Shown piece by piece: positions 22,538-27,797 of a stretch of DNA of 27,797 nucleotides. The DNA is taken from NCBI GenBank assembly GCA_043788745.1, contig JAYVTO010000162.1, forward strand, positions 1 through 27,797, given 5' to 3'. Position 1 is the stretch's first letter; each line of letters opens with the position of its first letter. Origin of the DNA: JBBQWZ01 sp043788745. GTDB lineage: Bacteria > Acidobacteriota > Terriglobia > Bryobacterales > Bryobacteraceae. Made by a program: the position numbers and the translations under genes. The notes below the pieces were generated by a model, which saw only the letters and a list, made by a program, of their open reading frames with translations, was not told the DNA's origin and made no database searches.

Positions 22538-22748
22538 GCTGCCTGGGGTTACGTCGGCTGAGGCTGAGGCTCTGCTCTTTGCAAAGGGTTTTGTCTGGAT
22601 ACGGTCGAAGGGCAGCCACCGCATCTATCAAAACGGCGGTCGTCGAGTTGTCGTTCCATTCCATAGCGGGGCGATCTTGCATCCAAAGATCATGAAGCAA
22701 GTGATCGAAGCGATTGAGGATGTGCCCAAGTCGTTGCCGCGTTCGTGA
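22530..22748 (+). CDS. hicA: HicA-type mRNA interferase toxin
   Basis: A 72-residue double-stranded-RNA-binding-fold toxin that cleaves mRNA when not bound by HicB. It has the family pattern LPGVTSAEAEALLFAKGFVWIRSKGSHRIYQ, with the catalytic His30 in GSHRIY, then VVVPFHSGAILHPKIMKQVIEAI. All core residues are present, so this is the only complete toxin-antitoxin pair in the window. The pair is read at visibly lower GC than the flanking genes, which fits transfer. Confidence 0.93.
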   Translation: MPRLPGVTSAEAEALLFAKGFVWIRSKGSHRIYQNGGRRVVVPFHSGAILHPKIMKQVIEAIEDVPKSLPRS

Positions 22749-22808
22749 CTCGCCGCTCACGGACGCTACTTCAAAGCTTCGGGCGCCGATTGTAATCAGG
22801 CGAGTCTT

Positions 22809-23183
22809 CTACAACCTGCGCGGCGTGCGGCCCGCGCGGCGGGATTCTCTTCTCTTTTCGGCGGTTCGGACTTGCCGTTCGTCCATGCCGAAGAAGTGGG
22901 CAATTTCGTGCCAGACGGTGTCGGCGACGATGCGTTCGAGGTCGTCGACGGAATGCGCGGCGCGTTCGTGGGGGCCTTGGTAGATAGTGATGCGATCGGG
23001 CGCGGCGAAGGGTTCTGAGATGCTGCGTTCGGTGCGGGGGCGGCCTTCGTAGAGCCCGAGCAGCCCTGGCGTGCGGGATTCGGCTTCGACGACGAGAACG
23101 ACGTTGTCGAGGAGTTTACGGAAGCGCGCGGGGATGCGGGCCAGGGCTCGGGCGACTAGGGCGTCGAAGTCGGTTGGGGTCAT
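22809..23183 (-). CDS. Minimal zincin metallopeptidase-like protein (DUF1025 type)
   Basis: A 124-residue cytoplasmic protein with the zinc-binding motif His92-Glu93-x-x-His96 followed by FFGMDE (WHEIAHFFGMDE), typical of the small zincin_1 family. Upstream it has the family features LDNVVLVVEAE, LLGLYEGRP and ITIYQGPHE. The C-terminal 20 residues are Arg-rich. Proteolytic activity has been little studied in this family, so substrate is unknown. It is convergent with hicA and lies downstream of the S9 peptidase on the same strand. Confidence 0.9.
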   Translation of the reverse strand: MTPTDFDALVARALARIPARFRKLLDNVVLVVEAESRTPGLLGLYEGRPRTERSISEPFAAPDRITIYQGPHERAAHSVDDLERIVADTVWHEIAHFFGMDERQVRTAEKRRESRRAGRTPRRL

Positions 23184-23220
23184 TTTTTACATCACCAGGC
23201 TGACGCCCAGGGGCTAGATA

Positions 23221-23317
23221 ACGCGCGACCCTACTGGCATTTGTGAATGGGAGATCCGCTCACTGCGTTCGCGGTTCCTTTCGTTGAGATGGAGTGTGAA
23301 CCTACGCGCGACCTTAC
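23221..23317. repeat. REP-like repeat copy B flanked by 14-bp direct repeats
   Basis: In the 145-base gap between the S9 peptidase and the zincin gene, ACGCGCGACCCTAC (23221-23234) and ACGCGCGACCTTAC (23304-23317) flank a REP-like unit at 23256-23286 that starts CCGCTCACTGCG, has the core TTCGCGGTTC and ends TTCGTTG, very like 18355-18384. Confidence 0.5.
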
Positions 23318-23328
23318 GGGCGGCGTCG

Positions 23329-25263
23329 TTACTTTAAATATTTCTGGAACCAGCGGACGGTGCGGTCTTGCATGTCGACCCGGTTCTTGGGGTCCATGAA
23401 ACGGTGGCCTTCTCCTTTGTACACGACGAGCTCGGTTGTCTTTCCCAAGGCTCGCATTGCGTGCCAGAATTCGTAGGATTGCGGGGCGGGGCATTCGGCG
23501 TCGAACTCTCCGACGATGACAAGCGTCGGCGTCGTGACCTTCTTGATGAAGCTGAGGGGCGAGCTTTTCGCGTAGACAGAGGGGTCGTCGTAGACGGAGG
23601 CTCCGAAGTAGGGGATCATCCACTGGTCGATGAGATTCTGCCCGTAGTAACTTTCCCAATTGGCGATTCCGGCGCCGGCCATGGCGGCTTTGAAGCGATT
23701 GGTTTGCGTGACGGTCCACATGGTCATGAAGCCGCCGTAGCTCCAGCCGGTGACTCCGAGGCGATTGTTGTCGATGGGGAATTTGCCGATGGCGTGGTCG
23801 ACGCCGGCCATGATGTCGCGGAGGTCGCCGTAGCCGAAATCCTTGACGTTGGCTTTGGTGAACTCTTCGCCCTGGCCATAGCTGCCGCGCGGGTTCGGCA
23901 GGAAGACGTAGTAGCCTTGTGACGCGAGCAGCGCGGCGAAGCCCTGCACGGGCCATGCCGGCTTCGCTACGCCCGCGGGGCCGCCGTGGATGTTCACGAC
24001 CATCGGGTACTTTTTGGCGGGCTGCACATTGACCGGCGGAATCAGCCAGCCTTGGACGTGAAAGCCCTGGTTCGTCCATTCGAGATTCTGGCCTTCTCCC
24101 CACGACGGCTTCATCGCGGCATTTGCTTGCGTCAGTTGCTTCCATTGGCCGATGGGGCCGGTCCAGATCTCGGGGGGCTTGGTAAATGTGCTGCGCGCGA
24201 CGGCGGATTGCGATCCGTCTTTCGATACCGAGAAGTTGGGGAAGTTGCCGCCGGTGTGCACGTCTTCGGCACCATTCCACAACGTGCGGACCTCGTTGTT
24301 CGCGACGATGAGTTCGGAGATGGCGCTGCCGCCGCCGACGGATTCGGTCAGGAGAATGCGATCCTGCTTGATCCAAAGCAAGCCACCAGGCGAAGACTTG
24401 CGGCCTTTGGTGTGATTCACGGCCGCGCCTCCGGTGGCGGAGACGGTGAAGACGTCGCCGCCGTGAAATCCTTCGTCGCTCATGATGCCTTCGATGAAGG
24501 CGACGGTTTTGCCGTCGGGCGACCAGCGCGGTGTCGCGAGTTGCAATTGCGGCTTGTAGACTTCTTTCGCTTGTCCGGTCGCGATGGCGACAACGTGGAG
24601 GCGGGCGATCCACCAGTTGTTATCGCCCGGTCCAGGTGCGGCGGTGACGGCGAAGGCCTTGTCGTCGGGTGACCAATCGAAGGCGTAGACGTGAAGATTC
24701 CGCGGCGAGACTTGCGACAGTTTTCCGGTGGCGACGTCGAGGATGGCGATGCGTTGGTTCTTGAACGAGTCGTCAATGACGCCGGTCTGCGTGGGCGCGG
24801 CCAGCAGGGGTCCGCCGCCGCTTGCTCCTTCTATATAGAGGAAAGCGATGCGGGTGCCGTCATGCGACCAATGCGGCCGGGCGGCGTAGCCCTTGAGTGT
24901 GGTTCGCTTGCGCGCATTTTTGCCGTCGGCGGCGACGGTCCAGAGTTGGGCTTGCTCTTTTTCTCCGACGGTTGAAAAGAAGGCGAGCGTTCTGGAGTCG
25001 GGTGCCCAGGCGGGTGAAGCGTCGGAACGGGATCCGGGTTTGGTCGCTACGGCGACCGGCGCATTTTTTCCGTCGCTGATAGTGGTGGTGGAGTCAGAGG
25101 AGGTGGCAACGGATTGGACCCAGGCGGTGCGGTTGCCGTCGGGCGAAACTGCAACATCGTCGAACTGGACGGTTTTATTAAGTTGCTGCGTCAGACCGGC
25201 GGTCTGGGCCGATACCGCGGCAGCGAAGGGAAGGACAAAGGGAAGAAGCAGTCGCCGATTCAT
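23329..25263 (-). CDS. Exported S9-family peptidase (prolyl oligopeptidase/acylaminoacyl-peptidase type)
   Basis: A 644-residue serine peptidase that probably trims short peptides in the periplasm. A signal peptide (MNRRLLLPFVLPFAAAVSA, cleavage before QT) is followed by a beta-propeller with WD40-like/TolB-like blades (about 30-390: repeats such as SPAWAPDSRTLAFFS, RPHWSHDGTRIAFLY, TPRWSPDGKTVAFIE), then an alpha/beta-hydrolase domain at about 400-644. The triad is Ser508 (GWSYGGFMT), Asp588 (GEFDAECP) and His620 (GEGHRFMDP). The oxyanion-side HGGPAG motif is at 426-431. A ribosome site (AAGGA) precedes the ATG. Long open frames on both strands inside it are shadows caused by high GC. Confidence 0.95.
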   Translation of the reverse strand: MNRRLLLPFVLPFAAAVSAQTAGLTQQLNKTVQFDDVAVSPDGNRTAWVQSVATSSDSTTTISDGKNAPVAVATKPGSRSDASPAWAPDSRTLAFFSTVGEKEQAQLWTVAADGKNARKRTTLKGYAARPHWSHDGTRIAFLYIEGASGGGPLLAAPTQTGVIDDSFKNQRIAILDVATGKLSQVSPRNLHVYAFDWSPDDKAFAVTAAPGPGDNNWWIARLHVVAIATGQAKEVYKPQLQLATPRWSPDGKTVAFIEGIMSDEGFHGGDVFTVSATGGAAVNHTKGRKSSPGGLLWIKQDRILLTESVGGGSAISELIVANNEVRTLWNGAEDVHTGGNFPNFSVSKDGSQSAVARSTFTKPPEIWTGPIGQWKQLTQANAAMKPSWGEGQNLEWTNQGFHVQGWLIPPVNVQPAKKYPMVVNIHGGPAGVAKPAWPVQGFAALLASQGYYVFLPNPRGSYGQGEEFTKANVKDFGYGDLRDIMAGVDHAIGKFPIDNNRLGVTGWSYGGFMTMWTVTQTNRFKAAMAGAGIANWESYYGQNLIDQWMIPYFGASVYDDPSVYAKSSPLSFIKKVTTPTLVIVGEFDAECPAPQSYEFWHAMRALGKTTELVVYKGEGHRFMDPKNRVDMQDRTVRWFQKYLK

Positions 25264-25454
25264 TCCTTGCAGTGTAGCGCGGGAGAAACGCTTGGGTCGC
25301 TTGCCGAGTCTTCAGAAAGCGAGTAGTTTGGCGGCCTTCTGTAGGACTTAGGATGCGGGTAGTACCAGGCTCCCCACAAATGCAGGAGAAAATCGTTACT
25401 TAGTACCTACACAGGTGTCGAGCAGACGCCGATGGACGTCATAAGGAAATCTGG

Positions 25455-26114
25455 GTGAGCCGACTAACAATCTACGCCTGCGAATCGCAGCCAATCGTTC
25501 TGGAAGGGGTCCGCACGGTACTGGGGGCTACGGAAGATCTTGATTTTCTAGGGGCCTCCGCTACCCTGACCGAAGCCTTGGAAGCACTCCGCCGCCTCGA
25601 TCCAGACGTTCTGCTCGTGGACCAGGCGTCGGGGCTCAAGGTGGTGTTGCAGTTTTTGGCGGACGTAAAGATTACGTCGCCGCGGTGTCAGCCGGTCCTA
25701 TGGGTGCAGGAGATGGCGGAAATCGATTGCTTCCGTGCGCTGCAAATGGGTGCCAGGGGAATCGTACGGAAGACGCTGCCGGTGGACATGCTGGTGGAGT
25801 GTCTGCGGTCGGTGGCGAAGGGTACGATCTGGATCGAGAGTTCGCTGTCGACAGAAGTGGTTGGATTCCTGAATCGCAAATCGCGTCCGCGGCTGACGCC
25901 TCGGGAGCGCGAGATTACGAAGCATATTTGCGTCGGTCTCAAGAATAAAGAGATCGCGGAATCACTGCACATTACGGCGGGTACGGTGAAGGTGCACTTG
26001 ATGCACATCTTTGAAAAGACCGGCGTGAAGGATCGCTTCGAGTTGGCGGTGCATGGGCGGCGGTTGCTCGGCGATGACCAGCAGGCGGTGATTGCGCATT
26101 CGGCGCAGGCGTAG
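25455..26114 (+). CDS. LuxR/NarL-type response regulator (orphan)
   Basis: A 219-residue protein: an N-terminal receiver domain (about 3-118) and a C-terminal LuxR-type helix-turn-helix (about 145-210: LTPREREITKHICVGLKNKEIAESLHITAGTVKVHLMHIF). The phosphorylatable Asp56 (VLLVDQASG) and Lys106 (GIVRKTLP) are present, but the usual pair of acidic residues at the end of the first strand is reduced to Glu10 in YACESQP, which may weaken magnesium binding. No histidine kinase lies nearby. It starts with GTG; AAGGAAA upstream supports this start. It sits 39 bases before the membrane-protein gene and may regulate or be co-transcribed with it. Confidence 0.92.
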   Translation: MSRLTIYACESQPIVLEGVRTVLGATEDLDFLGASATLTEALEALRRLDPDVLLVDQASGLKVVLQFLADVKITSPRCQPVLWVQEMAEIDCFRALQMGARGIVRKTLPVDMLVECLRSVAKGTIWIESSLSTEVVGFLNRKSRPRLTPREREITKHICVGLKNKEIAESLHITAGTVKVHLMHIFEKTGVKDRFELAVHGRRLLGDDQQAVIAHSAQA

Positions 26115-26153
26115 ACGCCGCCGAAAGCGAGCTGGTTGCGGCAAAATAGACTC

Positions 26154-27059
26154 ATGGTCCTTGCGCGCCATCGGCTACTTCTCTTCCTTGGCTTTGCCGT
26201 CTTGGCCAACGTCGCGATTTCGCTGCTGCTTCGCCATGCGCAGAGCGCCGCAGTGACGGCGGGCGCGTGCGCGGACTTGTTAATCACGATTCCTGCCGCA
26301 TATTACCTGCTCGTCGTGCGCGCGGGTGTGCAGCCGTTGATCACAGTGGTGCCCGTGTTGCTAAGCGGGCTGTTGCGCGCAACCTACGTTCTGCCCGATC
26401 TCGGCGCAACGAACATCGCAGTCGCCGTCCTCTGCGAACTTGGTATCGCGTGGTTCGTGATGCGGCGCGGAGGCAATAGTTTTCCCGCACGCATATTTCT
26501 TTCGGAGCTATCGATTCTGCGGATGGCGTTCGCCGGTTGGCTGATGAAGCCCGACGTTCCGGCGGGAGCCCGCGCGTTCTCGATGCACAAGGAGAACGGC
26601 GCCGCGACGCTCTTCGGCTTCCTTGCCGCGATCAGCTTCGGCGAAGCGGTCGGCATGCACTTCGTAATCCAGCGTTGGAGCCCGGTCGCAGCCTGGTGGA
26701 TCACCGGCCTCAGCCTCTACGGATCGGTGCTGCTGATTGCGCTGGCGCGGTCGTTCGTGTTGCGGCCGATCGTCGTCACAGAGACCTCTGTCCTGCTTCG
26801 TGCCGGCCTTCTTTGGAGTGTCGAGGTCGCGCGCGAGAACATTGTCGCGGCCAATCGACTGACGGAGATTCCGGATCGCAGCGCGCCCGGCAACCTGCGG
26901 ATTGTGGGGATCGGTGATCCCAACATCACGGTGGAGTTGCGCGAGGCGGTCACAGCGGAGGGCTTATATGGCCGGCGCAAACTGGTTCGGCGGATCGGCG
27001 TCGCAGCGGATCGGCCGGGTGGGTTGCTGGAAGCGCTCGGAACCGGCGGCCCTGGATAG
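26154..27059 (+). CDS. Multi-pass membrane protein with a C-terminal cytosolic domain
   Basis: I do not recognise a named family. From the ATG at 26154 the protein is 301 residues. The open frame begins 18 bases earlier at a TTG, but the ATG start gives a cleaner N-terminus. Hydrophobic segments at about 8-27, 33-55, 58-76, 86-104, 150-172 and 179-200 suggest six helices. The last 95 residues are soluble and charged, with patterns such as VTETSVLLRAGLLWSVEVARENIVAANRL and ITVELREAVTAEGLYGRRKLV that recall bacterial PH-like domains; that resemblance is by eye. It follows the orphan response regulator on the same strand, so regulation by it is plausible. Confidence 0.75.
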   Translation: MVLARHRLLLFLGFAVLANVAISLLLRHAQSAAVTAGACADLLITIPAAYYLLVVRAGVQPLITVVPVLLSGLLRATYVLPDLGATNIAVAVLCELGIAWFVMRRGGNSFPARIFLSELSILRMAFAGWLMKPDVPAGARAFSMHKENGAATLFGFLAAISFGEAVGMHFVIQRWSPVAAWWITGLSLYGSVLLIALARSFVLRPIVVTETSVLLRAGLLWSVEVARENIVAANRLTEIPDRSAPGNLRIVGIGDPNITVELREAVTAEGLYGRRKLVRRIGVAADRPGGLLEALGTGGPG

Positions 27060-27151
27060 TTGGACCTCCGAGTCGCTCTTTGAAGAGTTGTTTCTTACCT
27101 GTGTTCCTCCAGAGAATCGGGTTCGTGTGTCTGGGGTATTCTGTGGGCAGA

Positions 27152-27388
27152 GTGCGGTGCCAGACAAGCACAGACCGAAGTGCGAGAAAGGGAACAGCGC
27201 GTAGGACGGGAATTCAATTTCTTACCGACGAGAAGGGTCGGAAGACGGCGGCAGTCATCGACCTGAAGACGCATAGTGCGCTTTGGGAAGACATCCAGGA
27301 CGTGCTTGTCTCAAGATCGCGACGGTCTGAGAAGCGGATTTCTCTCAAGAAAGTGAAGGCGCGGCTCATCGCTCGCGGCGCTGCGTGA
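27152..27388 (+). CDS. Antitoxin-like small protein without visible toxin
   Basis: The conserved-looking part is the last 60 residues: IQFLTDEKGRKTAAVIDLKTHSALWEDIQDVL, then a basic stretch (SRSRRSEKRISLKKVKARLIARG). This pattern (I-x-V-TD-x-KG-RTAAVI-x-x-x-W-x-x-L-x-E-D-x-x-D) is typical of small antitoxin-like proteins that precede RelE-type toxins. No ATG lies close to this part; GTG at 27152 or 27143 are possible starts and the frame is open back to 27080, so the start is uncertain. Instead of a toxin gene, an inverted-repeat element begins four bases after the stop. Confidence 0.55.
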   Translation: MRCQTSTDRSARKGTARRTGIQFLTDEKGRKTAAVIDLKTHSALWEDIQDVLVSRSRRSEKRISLKKVKARLIARGAA

Positions 27389-27391
27389 CTA

Positions 27392-27542
27392 GTGGGCTGT
27401 CCTTGAGATATTGATCGCGCCCGGTCGCCTCACTCTCCACAACCGCCAAGCGACGGGATCAAGGCGCGCACGAAGCGAGACGAAGTCGAGCGCAGTAAGC
27501 GCCCCGCGGAATCGCGGTATCGAACCATCAGGGACAGCCCAC
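27392..27542. mobile_element. 151-bp terminal-inverted-repeat element (MITE-like)
   Basis: GTGGGCTGTCCTTGA (27392-27406) and TCAGGGACAGCCCAC (27528-27542) are 15-bp terminal inverted repeats with one mismatch. Inside are further stems: CCCGGTCGC (27420-27428) with GCGACGGG (27450-27457), and CCGCG-GAAT-CGCGG (27504-27517). No coding capacity is visible and no clear target-site duplication was found. It may be a non-autonomous element, or a structured intergenic repeat or RNA. Confidence 0.55.
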
Positions 27543-27797
27543 CAGGTATGACGTCGTTTTCGGGGTGAGGCTTATGAACGCTGACAGGCACAGTGTCTCG
27601 CCGAGCTTGCGGATGATCTTGTAGTGCGCGATGGCTGAGGGCGGCGTCATGATGCTGAGTATGGCGATGGTAACAGCGCCGGTGAGAGCATTGCCGCTCA
27701 GAGCCTAGCCGAGCAGCATGTAGGTGACGATCGCCAACGCGCCGAGCTTCTTCTGGTCGTCCATTAAGTCAATCCGGGTCACGCACAGCGTCTTGCC
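27528..27797 (-). pseudogene. Broken minus-strand frame of a hydrophobic protein (partial)
   Basis: Read on the minus strand from the right edge, a 90-codon frame has one internal stop, TAG at 27705-27707, and ends at a TGA within the inverted repeat (27528-27530). Before the TAG it contains MDDQKKLGALAIVTYMLLG; after it NALTGAVTIAILSIMTPPSAIAHYKII, both reading like membrane-protein segments. I do not recognise the family. The frame may be a remnant cut by the inverted-repeat element; the true 5' end is outside the window. Confidence 0.35.

Noticed and set aside
23231..24613. 460-codon minus-strand frame inside the S9 peptidase
   Set aside because: Arg/His-rich shadow of the peptidase in another frame, with no motifs.
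1..27797. CRISPR array, prophage, insertion sequence or defence island
   Set aside because: No regularly spaced repeats with unique spacers, no transposase, integrase, capsid or restriction genes were found on either strand.

Overview
The window looks like chromosomal DNA of a GC-rich Gram-negative bacterium. It is most likely an acidobacterium of the Bryobacterales/Solibacter type, which is an inference from gene content and order, not from any database search. The pointers are a single bifunctional Rel protein, a GatCA amidotransferase with a DUF721 (DciA-like) neighbour, a tgt-yajC-secD-secF run followed directly by a complete TonB/ExbB/ExbD energy-transduction set, and many small toxin-antitoxin remnants.

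Layout. 1-545: Mn-type superoxide dismutase (minus, cut by the window edge). 615-2800: gatA, gatC and a DUF721 gene, one minus-strand unit. 2824-3408: maf (plus), convergent with rel (3509-5779, minus), with a terminator-like hairpin between them. 5905-14105: a long minus-strand gene run read tgt, yajC, secD, secF, tonB, exbB, exbD, exbD, TPR lipoprotein, ended by a clear intrinsic terminator at 5905-5950. 14178-18069: an accessory stretch with an antitoxin and a nonsense-interrupted RelE-like toxin, an exported DinB-like protein, tRNA-Arg(CCG), a VapB-like remnant, a small zinc-ribbon protein, a TPR protein, an exported Asp-box beta-propeller protein, and a tRNA-Gly(TCC)/tRNA-Thr(TGT) pair with a good sigma-70 promoter. 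18070-18533: a repeat-rich spacer. 18534-22056: an exported serine beta-lactamase-like hydrolase and katG. 22316-22748: an intact hicBA module. 22809-25263: a minimal zincin and an exported S9 peptidase. 25455-27059: an orphan LuxR-type response regulator followed by a multi-pass membrane protein. 27152-27797: a solitary antitoxin-like gene, a 151-bp terminal-inverted-repeat element, and a broken minus-strand reading frame.

How the genes work together. Tgt makes queuosine tRNA precursors. YajC/SecD/SecF draw proteins through the Sec channel using the proton motive force. TonB/ExbB/ExbD use the same force to open outer-membrane transporters. Putting them in one transcription unit would link protein export to outer-membrane uptake. 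SodA and KatG handle superoxide and peroxide; Rel sets (p)ppGpp levels.

The main anomalies are the decayed toxin-antitoxin genes (only hicBA looks whole), several intergenic repeat families, an 11-bp tandem array, a triplicated 11-bp motif at a divergent gene start, and the inverted-repeat element at the right end. I found no CRISPR array, insertion-sequence transposase, phage gene cluster or clearly new defence system.
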